From Mycolicibacter icosiumassiliensis (GTDB taxonomy: Bacteria > Actinomycetota > Actinomycetes > Mycobacteriales > Mycobacteriaceae): 64,000 bases of DNA. A model generated the notes under the pieces. The model was given only the letters and a program-made list of their open reading frames with translations, did no database searches and was not told the DNA's origin. The position numbers and the translations under genes were made by a program. Each line of letters begins with the position of its first letter. Positions within the stretch are counted from its first letter, which is position 1. This document shows positions 36,578 through 45,995 of this stretch, piece by piece. The stretch covers positions 3,246,995 to 3,310,994 of the forward strand of contig NZ_LT546166.1 of the NCBI RefSeq assembly GCF_900078685.2, in the 5' to 3' direction.

Positions 36578-37840
36578 TTAGACGGGACGGGTGTGGCCGT
36601 CACCCCACACGATCCATTTGGTCGACGTCAGCTCCGGCAGCCCCATCGGGCCCCGGGCGTGCAGCTTCTGGGTGGAGATGCCGATCTCGGCGCCGAAGCC
36701 GAACTGCTCTCCGTCGGTGAAAGCGGTAGAGGCGTTGACCATGACCGCGGCGGCGTCGACCTGCTCGCTGAATCGCTGGGCGGCCGCCATGTTGGTAGTG
36801 ACGATGGCCTCGGTGTGGCCGGTGCCGTACTCGTTGATGTGCTCGATCGCGTCCTCGAGCCCGTCGACCACCGCAAGGGCAATGTCCATCGCCAGATACT
36901 CGCGGCGCAAGTCTTCCTCGGCGGCAGCGTCATCGGCCTGCCCGGTGCAGTCGTGCACCGCGACTCCGGCTGCGGTCAAGGCGTCCACCAGCCGCGGTAC
37001 CGCCGATGCGGCGATGGCCTTGTCGATCAGCAAGGTCTCGGCGGCGTTGCAGACGCTGGGCCGACGGGTCTTGGAGTTCAACAGCACCCGTTCGGCGATG
37101 TCGAGATCGGCGGCCTCGTGGACGTAGACGTGGCAGTTGCCGACGCCGGTCTCGATGGTGGGTACCAACGCGTCGCGTACCACGGCTTCGATCAAACCGG
37201 CCCCGCCGCGCGGGATCACCACGTCGACCAGTCCGCGGGCCTGGATCAGGTGGGTGACGGTGGCGCGATCGACCGACGACAGCAGTTGCACCGCGTCCGC
37301 GGGCAGGTCCTCGGCCTCCAGGGCGCCGCGCAGCACATCGACCAAGGCCTGGTTGGAGTGGGCCGCCGACGAACTGCCGCGCAGCAGTGCGGCGTTGCCG
37401 GATTTGAGCGTCAACCCGAATGCGTCGACGGTGACATTGGGCCGGCCCTCGTAGACCATGCCCACCACGCCGAGCGGGACGCGCTGCTGACGCAGTAGCA
37501 GTCCGTTGGGCAGGGTGTAGCCGCGCAGGACCTCGCCGACCGGGTCGGGCAGGCCGGCGACCTGGCGCAGGCCGGCGGCGATCCCGTCCACCCGGGCCTT
37601 GGTCAGCGCCAGCCGGTCCAGGATGGCCTCGGGTGTGCCGGCGGCACGGGCAGCGGCGACGTCGCGGTCATTGGCGGCCAGGATGTCGTCGGCGTGCGCC
37701 AGCAATGCGTCGGCTGCGGCGTTCAACGCACTGTTCTTGGCCGCGGTGGACAACGCCGTCAGGGAACGCGAGGCGACCCTTGCGCGGCGGGCGGCGTCGT
37801 GGACCTCTTGGCGCAGGTCGGGAAGCACGGGGACGCTCAT
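36578..37840 (-). CDS. proA: gamma-glutamyl phosphate reductase
   Basis: The second enzyme of proline synthesis reduces gamma-glutamyl phosphate. The 420-residue aldehyde-dehydrogenase-fold protein carries [10 protein letters not shown], the active cysteine in [13 protein letters not shown] (about 280), and the C-terminal [21 protein letters not shown]. Its partner proB lies 11.5 kb away in this window. In M. tuberculosis ahpCD and PE25/PPE41 separate proA from the channel gene; here the channel gene is 27 bases upstream of proA. Confidence 0.97.
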   Translation of the reverse strand: MSVPVLPDLRQEVHDAARRARVASRSLTALSTAAKNSALNAAADALLAHADDILAANDRDVAAARAAGTPEAILDRLALTKARVDGIAAGLRQVAGLPDPVGEVLRGYTLPNGLLLRQQRVPLGVVGMVYEGRPNVTVDAFGLTLKSGNAALLRGSSSAAHSNQALVDVLRGALEAEDLPADAVQLLSSVDRATVTHLIQARGLVDVVIPRGGAGLIEAVVRDALVPTIETGVGNCHVYVHEAADLDIAERVLLNSKTRRPSVCNAAETLLIDKAIAASAVPRLVDALTAAGVAVHDCTGQADDAAAEEDLRREYLAMDIALAVVDGLEDAIEHINEYGTGHTEAIVTTNMAAAQRFSEQVDAAAVMVNASTAFTDGEQFGFGAEIGISTQKLHARGPMGLPELTSTKWIVWGDGHTRPV

Positions 37841-37867
37841 CGTGCCAGCGTATCGGCGAACGCCCGA

Positions 37868-39253
37868 TCAGGTAAAACGGCCCCGCTGTGTCGATGGCGT
37901 GCGGCGCCGCTGATCGATGATCCGGCCGAGTTCCTGCAGCAGCAGCGGCTTGGCCATCACCAGATCCTCGATGTGCTCGCGGTCGATGACCACCGCGGTC
38001 ACCTCTTCCTGTGCGCGAGCGTCGAACTGGCTGGATTGGCGGGTCAGAGTGGTGACGCCGAGAAACGCGCCGTGCCGCAGCGTGGTGCCGGGCTGGGCCG
38101 GATCTTCGCCGCTGAGCCGGACACTGCCGTCGGTCAGAAATGTCATGGCGGTGGGCACCTGACCCGCCAGCTGCAACGGTTCGTCGGTGCCGTACCGGAC
38201 GATCCTGGCGTAGGGCACCAGGGCTTGCTGGTCGGCCTCGGTCAGCCGCAGCGCAGGGGCGACAACGGTCCGCAGCGCCTCGGCCACCCGTTCCGGCGTG
38301 CAGAAGTCGTCGTCGGCGCCGTCAAGGTGCAGTCCCTCCCGCCGGGATGCATACCAGAGCCACCGCATGAAGGTGGCCTGCGCCGCACTGTCGTCGCTCG
38401 GCGAGTCGACCGCAATGGTGGTCCGGTATTGGCCGCTACCGAGGGCCGCGGAAACCGGTGCCGTCCCGGTGGTTCGCATCGGCAGTGCGGCGGCAACGCG
38501 CGACAACAACGCGCACACCCGATCTGGCGGATCGCCGACGGCGAACGTGGTGGTGATCGACACCCGGTGCGCACCGCCGGATCGGCTGATGTTGGTGAAT
38601 GAGGTGCCGGCCAGCACCGAGTTCGGCGTGACTTGCAGTCCGTCGGCCGTGCTGATGTGCACCGCCCGCCAGTTCACTTCGGCAACCCGGCCGTGGGCGG
38701 TGGGGGTGGACAGCCAGTCGCCGATCCGGAACGGCTGCTCGAAGAGCATGAACAGGCCCGAAACGATCTGGCCGACAGAGTTCTGCAGCATCAAACCGAT
38801 GACCACCGACGTAACGCCCAGCGCGGTGAACAAGCCGCCGATCTTGGCGCCCCAGACCAGGGAAAGGATCAGTGCCAAACCCGCACCGATCAGCAGGAAC
38901 CGGGCGACATCGACGAAAATGGTCGGTATCCGGCCCCGCCAAGAACCTTTGGGGGCGCTCTGGAAAAAGGTGACATCGAGCACCGACAGCAGCAACACCA
39001 GCAGCACGAAGCCGAACGCGGTGTAGATGACCCGCAGCGTCGGATCGTGTTCTGGTACCTCGGCCACCTTCGCCAGCAGCACCAACAACGCACCCAGCGG
39101 CAACACGTAGTTGCGCGTCAGCGCCACCGGCCGGGCCAGGTGGCTGCCTCGGCGCGCCAGCGCCCCATGCCCTTCGGTGAGCAGGACCAGACCTGCGGGG
39201 AACCCGACGGCAACCCCGACCGCCCAGTAGAGCCACGGCCCGAAGACGTTCAT
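37868..39253 (-). CDS. MscS-type channel with cyclic-nucleotide-binding domain (Rv2434c type)
   Basis: In the 461-residue protein the first 180 residues form about four or five membrane helices. The MscS pore-like region is GVTSVVIGLMLQNSVGQIVSGLFMLFEQPFRIGD in outline. A beta-rich MscS middle domain follows (LQVTPNSVLAGTSFTNIS), and a C-terminal cNMP-binding domain lies from about 330 (GQVPTAMTFLTDGSVRL). It overlaps the adenylate cyclase stop by 4 bases. This strongly suggests a channel gated by the cAMP made by its neighbour. Confidence 0.85.
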   Translation of the reverse strand: MNVFGPWLYWAVGVAVGFPAGLVLLTEGHGALARRGSHLARPVALTRNYVLPLGALLVLLAKVAEVPEHDPTLRVIYTAFGFVLLVLLLSVLDVTFFQSAPKGSWRGRIPTIFVDVARFLLIGAGLALILSLVWGAKIGGLFTALGVTSVVIGLMLQNSVGQIVSGLFMLFEQPFRIGDWLSTPTAHGRVAEVNWRAVHISTADGLQVTPNSVLAGTSFTNISRSGGAHRVSITTTFAVGDPPDRVCALLSRVAAALPMRTTGTAPVSAALGSGQYRTTIAVDSPSDDSAAQATFMRWLWYASRREGLHLDGADDDFCTPERVAEALRTVVAPALRLTEADQQALVPYARIVRYGTDEPLQLAGQVPTAMTFLTDGSVRLSGEDPAQPGTTLRHGAFLGVTTLTRQSSQFDARAQEEVTAVVIDREHIEDLVMAKPLLLQELGRIIDQRRRTPSTQRGRFT

Positions 39254-41433
39254 GGTGCCTCCGACAAGCCCGACGCCAATCTCGAGGTCAATCTCCAGGT
39301 CTGTTCCTGGGCATCGCCGATCGTCATGGTGCCGGCCGGGGCGAACTCCGCGGCGTCGCCGAGCATGTCACGAACCGCCGCGGTGAGGTAGATGCCGGAT
39401 TCCGGTGTTTTCCTGCGCAACTGATAGGCGTGGTTAACCGCAGAGCCCCAAAGATCGTAGGTGACACCGGATCGGCCCACCAGACCGCTGACGACCTCGC
39501 CGGTGTTGACTCCGGCCCACAGGCTCAGCCGGTAGCCGGATTTGATGGCGAACCGATCGACAATGCGCTCCATCTCCGCAGCGAATTCGACGATTCGGTG
39601 CACGGCGTCCAGGCGCGGGGTGGTCAAGCCGCAGCCGGCGAGATAGCCGTTGTACATCGTCCGGATTCGTTCGACTCCAACGACTTCGGCCGCCGCGTCG
39701 AATTGGCTGACCAAGTCGTCGACGATCGTCACCAATTCGCTCGCGGAGACCTCGGAGGACAGTTGGTCGATCCCCTGCAACTCGGCGTAGATGACGGTGA
39801 CGTTGTGGTGCTGATCTGCGATGGCCTGCTCGCCCCCGCGGTAGCGTCGTACCAGTGACTCCGGCATCAACGACAGCATCAGTTCGTCGTTCTGCTTGCG
39901 CTGCTGGTTGAGCAACTCCTCCTTGGTGCGAAGGCTGAGGCTCATGTCGTTGAATGCCTTGGTCAGATCGCCGATCTCGTCGGCCGTCCGGGCTGGTACC
40001 ACGGCGCTGTAGTCACCGGCGCTGATTCGCTGGGCGGCAGCTTGTAGCCGACGGATCGGTTGCAGGAAGAGCCGGGCGAGCAGCATCGCCAGCACACAGA
40101 TCGCGAAGATGACCCCGGTGGTGGCCAGCACCACTCTCCTGCTGAAAGAGGTGACACCGGCGAAGGCGTCGGAGTACTCCCTAGTCGCTAGGATCGACCA
40201 CTGCAAGTCCGAATTGGGTACGGTCACCGGCGCGTACGCGGTCAACTCCCGCTTGCCCAGATAGTCATATCCATTGGTGAGCGTTCCGGACTGGCCACGT
40301 TGTGCGGCCTGTAGTCCGGGTCCGCTGACCGGCTGCACCAAGGTGGTGGTCCCCAACCGAACCGCGCGGTCCACCATCGCCTCAGCGGTTCCCGCCTGCA
40401 TCGCTTCGCGTCGGTAGCGCTCGGGATCCTCCAGGAACAGCCGCGAATCGGAGCGCATCAGGTCGTCCGGACCGGCCAGATAAGTCTCGGTGGTGTGCCC
40501 CAGCCCTGCCGCATCCCAGTCTCGGTCGGCGGTCATGATCCGGGTGATCTTTGCGCTGGGCAGCGCCAAGGCCAACACCCCCTCGACGGCCCCCTTGGTG
40601 CCGACCGGCGATACCAGCCAGGCCGTGGGTGTGTCGAAGTTCGGTTGATAGGGCTGATAATCGGTGATCCACACGAAGTTGACCGCGTTAGCCGCCAGAG
40701 CTTTGCGGTAGGCATCGCGCAGACTGGATTCGCGGTACGGGCCGGTGAGCAGGTTGGTGCCCAGATCCACGCCCTTATTGACCGAATAGACCACATTGCC
40801 GTCGGTGTCCAACAGCAACGCATCCTGGTACTCGTTAAGTCGGACGATCTCCGCGAAGACATCGTTGAACTGGGCATTTGCCGCTGACCACGCACTACCG
40901 TCGCCCGCGTCGACGAGTTTCTTCGAGTCCCCGGCGAAACCGGCGGTGTAGTTGGCCTGCAGGTAACGCTGCGCGTTCGAGGTGGGCAGAAACGCCGCGA
41001 CGTCCGCTTGCTCGCCGGTCCGTTCAGCCAACGCCTTGGTGAAGTTGTCTCGGTAGTAGCCGGCGATCGTCCGCTGCTGCTCGGGGGTGATCGGAGCGTG
41101 GGCGAGTTCGTCGAATCCAGCGGTGAACGCCTTCAGTGCGGCGGCCGTGGTCGCTCCCCCGCTGTAAACGATCAGGGAGTTGGTCATCTCGGCGAACAAT
41201 CCGGTGACCGCGCGGCGCTGCGACTCACGAGCCTGCACCAGCTTGTTGGTGGCCGCACGCTGCAATTCCTCTGCGCCATATTGGAATTCGACGAATCCCA
41301 CGACTCCGACCGAGGCGACGCTGGTCAGCAGCAGGATGATCATCAGCTTGGTCTTGATGCTGAGCCGGGCCGCCAACCGCCGGTACAGGCGCTCGTCGTT
41401 CGCCGTGGTCACTGTCGACGGTGCCGAGTCCAC
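39250..41433 (-). CDS. membrane class III adenylate cyclase with sensor and HAMP domains (Rv2435c type)
   Basis: In the 727-residue protein a first membrane helix lies at about 27-49, followed by an extracellular sensor region of about 390 residues. A second helix precedes a HAMP domain, IRRLQAAAQRISAGDYSAVV. The C-terminal class III cyclase domain contains VTVIYAELQGIDQL and GVNTGEVVSGLVGRSGVTYDLWG. The first metal-binding position reads YAELQG where active cyclases have an F-x-D type motif, so activity may be altered or substrate choice unusual. GTG 41433 is preferred, with AAGGGAG upstream, giving the Rv2435c-like length. Confidence 0.85.
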   Translation of the reverse strand: MDSAPSTVTTANDERLYRRLAARLSIKTKLMIILLLTSVASVGVVGFVEFQYGAEELQRAATNKLVQARESQRRAVTGLFAEMTNSLIVYSGGATTAAALKAFTAGFDELAHAPITPEQQRTIAGYYRDNFTKALAERTGEQADVAAFLPTSNAQRYLQANYTAGFAGDSKKLVDAGDGSAWSAANAQFNDVFAEIVRLNEYQDALLLDTDGNVVYSVNKGVDLGTNLLTGPYRESSLRDAYRKALAANAVNFVWITDYQPYQPNFDTPTAWLVSPVGTKGAVEGVLALALPSAKITRIMTADRDWDAAGLGHTTETYLAGPDDLMRSDSRLFLEDPERYRREAMQAGTAEAMVDRAVRLGTTTLVQPVSGPGLQAAQRGQSGTLTNGYDYLGKRELTAYAPVTVPNSDLQWSILATREYSDAFAGVTSFSRRVVLATTGVIFAICVLAMLLARLFLQPIRRLQAAAQRISAGDYSAVVPARTADEIGDLTKAFNDMSLSLRTKEELLNQQRKQNDELMLSLMPESLVRRYRGGEQAIADQHHNVTVIYAELQGIDQLSSEVSASELVTIVDDLVSQFDAAAEVVGVERIRTMYNGYLAGCGLTTPRLDAVHRIVEFAAEMERIVDRFAIKSGYRLSLWAGVNTGEVVSGLVGRSGVTYDLWGSAVNHAYQLRRKTPESGIYLTAAVRDMLGDAAEFAPAGTMTIGDAQEQTWRLTSRLASGLSEAP

Positions 41434-41521
41434 TCGGCGGCTCCCTTCGCCGGTTGTCGGATGGGTTCTCACATTAGGGGATGCACCACATGCCACGGTC
41501 GCGAATGCGAAGCTGAAACCC

Positions 41522-42382
41522 ATGGCGACGCGGGTGTGCGTGGTAGGCAGCGTGAACACCGATACCGTCTTCTCGGTCGCCGCGCTTCCCGCCCCGGGCG
41601 AGACGGTGCTGGCCGCGGCGCCCAGCAGCCACCCCGGCGGGAAGGGCGCCAACCAGGCGATAGCAGCGGCACGAGCCGGAGCACGGGTGCAGTTCGTGGG
41701 GGCGGTCGGTGACGACGACGCCGGACGGCGGCTACGCCGGCACCTTCAGGGCAACGGCGTCGGAACCGACGGCCTGACGACGGTGGCGGGTTCAAGCGGC
41801 TCGGCGGTCATCACGGTGGACCCATCCGGGGAGAACACCATCGTGGTGGCCGCCGGCGCCAACGGCGCGTGGGCACTGGATGCCGGCCAGCGCGACCTGA
41901 TCGCCGACTGCGACGTGCTGCTGATGCAGTTGGAGATTCCGATCCCGGTGGCCATCGCGGCCGCCGAGCTGGCCCACACCCGCGGGGCGACCGTGATCCT
42001 CAACGTGTCCCCGGCCGGTGGCGACCTGAGCGAGCTGGCCGAGCTCATCGATGTCGCCGTGGTCAACCAGGCGGAGTCCGCGGCGTTCGGCCATCGAGTG
42101 CCCCACCGGGTGGTCACCCTCGGCGCGCGCGGGGCCCGCTACGCCGGAGCGGACGGCACCGTCGATATGCCGGCACCGGTGGTCCAGGCGGTCGACACCT
42201 CCGGCGCGGGCGACGTGTTCGCCGGCGTGCTGGCGACCGAATGGGCCGGCGGCATCGAGCACGCAATGCAATGCGCCTGTGTGGCAGGGGCGTTGGCCAC
42301 GCTGGTGGCCGGCGCTGGGGAGTGCGCCCCGAGCGCCGAGGCGATCAGCGCGGCACGGGACACCTTCAGACCTGGACGTTGA
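41522..42382 (+). CDS. rbsK: PfkB-family ribokinase
   Basis: This enzyme phosphorylates ribose or a related sugar. The 286-residue protein has VVGSVNTDTVFSV at the N-terminus, HPGGKGANQAIAAARAGA (PfkB signature 1) near residue 37, and VDTSGAGDVFAGVLA (signature 2 with the catalytic Asp) near 228. ATG 41522 is chosen over the longer frame, which overlaps the divergent cyclase promoter. Its last 17 bases overlap the stop end of the convergent tautomerase gene. Confidence 0.92.
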   Translation: MATRVCVVGSVNTDTVFSVAALPAPGETVLAAAPSSHPGGKGANQAIAAARAGARVQFVGAVGDDDAGRRLRRHLQGNGVGTDGLTTVAGSSGSAVITVDPSGENTIVVAAGANGAWALDAGQRDLIADCDVLLMQLEIPIPVAIAAAELAHTRGATVILNVSPAGGDLSELAELIDVAVVNQAESAAFGHRVPHRVVTLGARGARYAGADGTVDMPAPVVQAVDTSGAGDVFAGVLATEWAGGIEHAMQCACVAGALATLVAGAGECAPSAEAISAARDTFRPGR

Positions 42383-42761
42383 ATCCCAGGTCGACGTCGG
42401 ACGCGGCCTGCCCGCCTCGAATGCCCCAATTGTCGCGATCCACTTCGTGCAGGGTGATCATCACATGGTCAGCGGGAATGCCCAGCGCAGTAAGGTTTTG
42501 GACGATACCGGCATAAAGCAGCCGCTTGGCCTCAAGTGACCGGCCCGAGAAGCAGTCAATCGATACCAGGGTGCGGTAGTCGGGCCTGGCGAGCTGCGCC
42601 GGGACCGCAAACCGGTGCGGCTCGTGGACGACCAACCGCACGTTTTTGTCCTTGGCCGGGATCTGGAAAGCGGTCACGAGCGCGCCGTGGACGGCATCGA
42701 TGATCGCGACTTCCTCGGCCGGTTCGTAGCGGCGGCGAACCTCGATCAGGACGGTGGGCAT
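42366..42761 (-). CDS. tautomerase-superfamily protein
   Basis: The 131-residue protein begins MPTVLIEVRRRY, so the mature N-terminal residue would be the catalytic proline of the 4-oxalocrotonate tautomerase superfamily. DYRTLVSIDCFSGRSLEAKRLLY and GIPADHVMITLHEVDRDNWGIRGGQ match the fused two-unit class (MSAD or cis-CaaD-like). ATG 42761 is required to place proline first; an ATG three codons earlier is rejected. The substrate is unknown. Confidence 0.85.
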   Translation of the reverse strand: MPTVLIEVRRRYEPAEEVAIIDAVHGALVTAFQIPAKDKNVRLVVHEPHRFAVPAQLARPDYRTLVSIDCFSGRSLEAKRLLYAGIVQNLTALGIPADHVMITLHEVDRDNWGIRGGQAASDVDLGFNVQV

Positions 42762-42782
42762 GATCCACACCCTGCCAGATGA

Positions 42783-42930
42783 TCAGTCCCGTTTGGCCCG
42801 CGCCCACCAGATGGTGCCGATGTTCTTGACCCGCACGCTGGTGAGGCCTTGGCACCATCAGTGCGATGCGCCCACCGGGCTTGAGTAGTTGCTGCGCATC
42901 AGCGCGCGGGAAGGCGGACTGGGAGCCATC
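42783..42930 (-). pseudogene. relic of a SAM-dependent methyltransferase C-terminus
   Basis: On the minus strand ADAQQLLKPGGRIALMVPR is followed, after a frame change, by LTSVRVKNIGTIWWARAKRD and a stop. LLKPGGRI is the post-motif-III block of class I methyltransferases, and the basic tail resembles their C-termini. No upstream part of such a gene exists, because nadE ends at 42945. A small decayed remainder is the simplest reading. Confidence 0.45.
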
Positions 42931-42944
42931 CTCGATGCTCCTGC

Positions 42945-44999
42945 TTACCCCTGCGGAATCTCCCGTTCGATCTCGTCAAGCCAGATCCGCGCCGACATGT
43001 CCGACGGGGCCCGCCAGTCTCCCCGCGGCGACAGCGAACCGCCGTGGGATACCTTCGGGCCGTTCGGCAACGCCGAGCGCTTGAACTGACTGAACGAATA
43101 GAACCGCTGCACAAAGACTTTCAACCATTTCCGGACATCTGCCAGCGAGTAGGCCTGCCGCTTGTCCGCCGGATATCCGGGTGGCCAGGAACCCGCTTCC
43201 ACGTCATGCCAGGCATGCCAGGCCAGGAACGCGGTCTTGGCGGGCGTGAATCCGTAGCGCAGCACCTGAAACAGCGCGAAGTCCTGCAGCGAGTACGGGC
43301 CCACCTTGTCCTCGCTGCGCTGAATCTCTTCGCCGTCAGTCGCCGGCACCAGTTCCGGGCTGATCTCGGTGTTGAGCACCGAGGCCAATACCGCGCACAC
43401 GTCGACGTCGAACTCCCCGGAGTTGATGACCCACCGGATCAGGTGCTGGATCAGCGTTTTGGGCACGCCACCGTTGACGTTGTAGTGCGACATCTGATCG
43501 CCCACCCCGTAGGTGGACCAGCCCAGCGCCAGCTCGGACAGGTCGCCGGTGCCCAGCACGATGCCGCCGTTCTGGTTGGCGATCCGGAACAGATAGTCGG
43601 TGCGCAGACCGGCCTGCACATTTTCGAACGTGACGTCATAGACGGCTTCCCCGCGCGCGAACGGGTGCCCCAGCTCGGACAGCATCAGTGTGGCGGTCTC
43701 GCGGATGTCGATTTCGGCGAACGTCACCCCCAGCGCCTTGCTCAGCGCGACGGCATTGGCCTTGGTGCGCTCTCCGGTGGCGAAGCCGGGCAGGGTGAAC
43801 GCCAGAATGTCACTGCGCGGCCGGTTTTCCCGGTCCATCGCTCGGGCCGCGACGATCAGGGCGTGGGTCGAATCCAGACCGCCGGACACCCCGATGACCA
43901 CCTTGGGACAGTTCAGTGCGCGCAGCCGCTGCTCCAGGCCAGAAACCTGGATGTTGTAGGCCTCGTAGCAGTCCTGTTGCAGGCGCTGCGGATTCGACGG
44001 CACGAACGGGAATCGTTCAACAACCCGCCGCAGTCCGATGTCTCCGGCCGGCGGGTCCAGAATGAACTCCACCCGCCGGAACGCCTGCACCGCATCCCGA
44101 TGGTGGCGGCGATTGTCGTCAAAGGTGCCCATGCGCAGCCGCTCCGAGCGCAGCAGTCCGAGGTCGACGTCGGCGACCGATCGGCGGGGGCCGTTGGGGA
44201 ACCGTTCACTGTCCTCGAGCAGGGTGCCGTTTTCCCAGATCATGGTCTGGCCGTCCCAGGCGAGGTCGGTGGTCGACTCCCCCTCTCCCGCGGCGGCGTA
44301 GACGTAGGCGGCCAGGCAGCGCGCCGAGGCCGAGCGGGCCAACAGGGCGCGGTCTTCGGCACGCCCGACGGTGATCGGACTGCCGGACAGGTTGGCCAGC
44401 ACCGTCGCGCCGGCCAGGGCGGCCTGAGCGCTGGGTGGCACCGGCACGAACATGTCCTCGCACACCTCAGCGTGCAGCACGAACCCGGGCAGGTCGGCCG
44501 CGGCGAACAACAGGTCCGGCCCGAACGGGATCTCCGCCCCGCCCAGCCGAATGAGTCCGCGTTCGTCGGCGCCGGCAGCCAGCTGGCGGCCTTCGTAAAA
44601 CTCCCGATAGGTGGGCAGGTAGGACTTCGGCGCGACACCGAGGATGCGTCCGCGGTGGATGACGACCGCGGTGTTGTAGACGCGATGGGCATAACGCAGT
44701 GGCGCCCCCACCACCAGGACCGGCAGCAGCTCAGTCGACGCCGCGACCACCTCGAACAATGCCGCCTCGACGGCACCGAGCAGGCTGTCTTGCTGCACGA
44801 TGTCGTCAATGGAGTATCCCGACAGGGTGAGTTCGGGAAAGACGGCCAGGGCGACGCCGTCGTTGTGGCATTCGCGCGCCAGCCGTAGCACCGACTCGGC
44901 GTTGGCGGCCGGGTCGGCGAGCGTCGTACGGTGCGTGCAGGCGGCAACCCGCGCGAACCCATGCCGGTAGGCGCTGTAGAAGTCCCCAGAATGCTCCAT
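42945..44999 (-). CDS. nadE: glutamine-dependent NAD synthetase
   Basis: This enzyme makes NAD from deamido-NAD using ammonia channelled from glutamine. In 684 residues an N-terminal nitrilase-type glutaminase domain carries FPELTLSGYSI (Glu), KSYLPTYREFYE (Lys) and EVCEDMFVP (Cys). The C-terminal synthetase has GVSGGLDSTHALIV. Conserved blocks VQAGLRTDYLFRIAN and GDLSELALGWSTYGVGDQMSHY follow. ATG 44999 with GGGGG just before gives the usual length. It completes the NAD branch begun by nadD at 32.9 kb. Confidence 0.97.
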   Translation of the reverse strand: MEHSGDFYSAYRHGFARVAACTHRTTLADPAANAESVLRLARECHNDGVALAVFPELTLSGYSIDDIVQQDSLLGAVEAALFEVVAASTELLPVLVVGAPLRYAHRVYNTAVVIHRGRILGVAPKSYLPTYREFYEGRQLAAGADERGLIRLGGAEIPFGPDLLFAAADLPGFVLHAEVCEDMFVPVPPSAQAALAGATVLANLSGSPITVGRAEDRALLARSASARCLAAYVYAAAGEGESTTDLAWDGQTMIWENGTLLEDSERFPNGPRRSVADVDLGLLRSERLRMGTFDDNRRHHRDAVQAFRRVEFILDPPAGDIGLRRVVERFPFVPSNPQRLQQDCYEAYNIQVSGLEQRLRALNCPKVVIGVSGGLDSTHALIVAARAMDRENRPRSDILAFTLPGFATGERTKANAVALSKALGVTFAEIDIRETATLMLSELGHPFARGEAVYDVTFENVQAGLRTDYLFRIANQNGGIVLGTGDLSELALGWSTYGVGDQMSHYNVNGGVPKTLIQHLIRWVINSGEFDVDVCAVLASVLNTEISPELVPATDGEEIQRSEDKVGPYSLQDFALFQVLRYGFTPAKTAFLAWHAWHDVEAGSWPPGYPADKRQAYSLADVRKWLKVFVQRFYSFSQFKRSALPNGPKVSHGGSLSPRGDWRAPSDMSARIWLDEIEREIPQG

Positions 45000-45094
45000 T
45001 GCCCCCATTGTCGCCTGGACTGTGTCAACGTGCAGCTTTCGGGTGCCCGCAACATGCGAGCGGTCCACCACCGCAAAGTGCCTACGCTGACCAG

Positions 45095-45946
45095 ATGGGC
45101 GAAACCGAGCCAACGGTCTGCGACTTGCTGGCTCTGCTGGCGGACCGGCGGGTCGCGGTGCTGACCGGTGCCGGTATCTCCACCGATTCGGGGATTCCGG
45201 ACTATCGCGGCCCGGACTCGCCGCCGAGCAACCCGATGACCATCGCCCAGTTCACCGGCGACCCGGTGTTTCGTCAGCGATACTGGGCGCGCAACCACAT
45301 CGGCTGGCGCCACCTGGCCGACACCGCGCCCAATATCGGACACTGGGCCGTGGCGGCGCTGGAACAAGCCGGGGTGGTGACCGGGGTCATCACCCAGAAC
45401 GTCGACCTGCTGCACACCCAAGCCGGGAGCCGGCGCGTGGTGGATCTGCACGGCAGCTACGCGACGGTGATCTGTCTGGCCTGCGGGCAATCGTTGAGCC
45501 GAGCGTCGCTGGCTGAGCAGCTGGAGCAGCTCAACCCCGGGTTCATCGACCGAGTGGGGAAGCTCGGCGGTATCGCCGTGGCGCCCGATGCGGACGCCGT
45601 CGTCACCGATACCGCGTCATTCCGGTTTGTCGACTGCCGGCATTGCGGCGGGATACTCAAGCCCGACATCGTCTACTTCGGCGAAAGCGTCCCCAAAGAA
45701 CGTGTTGCCCAGGCTTATTCGATGGTCGACGACGCGGAGGCACTGCTGGTGGCGGGTTCGTCGCTGACGGTGTTCTCCGGCTACCGATTTGTTCGCCACG
45801 CCGCCGCGCGCGGTATCCCGGTCGCGATCGTCAACCGCGGCCCCACCCGCGGCGATGAGTTGGCCGGCGTCAAGATCGACGGCGGTTGTTCGCCGACGCT
45901 GGCGTTGCTGGCCTCGGAGCTGGCCGGCAAAATTTCGTCGCGGTAA
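45095..45946 (+). CDS. sirtuin-type NAD-dependent protein deacylase
   Basis: The 283-residue protein carries [15 protein letters not shown] near residue 24, [12 protein letters not shown] and LHGSYATV with the catalytic histidine. A four-cysteine zinc site is made by CLAC and CRHC, about 55 residues apart. KPDIVYFGE and GSSLTV complete the sirtuin set. The insert between the zinc pairs is longer than in E. coli CobB. It is divergent from nadE, an interesting pairing of NAD maker and NAD user. M. tuberculosis has its sirtuin elsewhere. Confidence 0.9.
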   Translation: MGETEPTVCDLLALLADRRVAVLTGAGISTDSGIPDYRGPDSPPSNPMTIAQFTGDPVFRQRYWARNHIGWRHLADTAPNIGHWAVAALEQAGVVTGVITQNVDLLHTQAGSRRVVDLHGSYATVICLACGQSLSRASLAEQLEQLNPGFIDRVGKLGGIAVAPDADAVVTDTASFRFVDCRHCGGILKPDIVYFGESVPKERVAQAYSMVDDAEALLVAGSSLTVFSGYRFVRHAAARGIPVAIVNRGPTRGDELAGVKIDGGCSPTLALLASELAGKISSR

Positions 45947-45995
45947 TCCGTCGGTAGCGGCAGCCAATCGCTCCGAAATCCGGCACGATGCTCGG

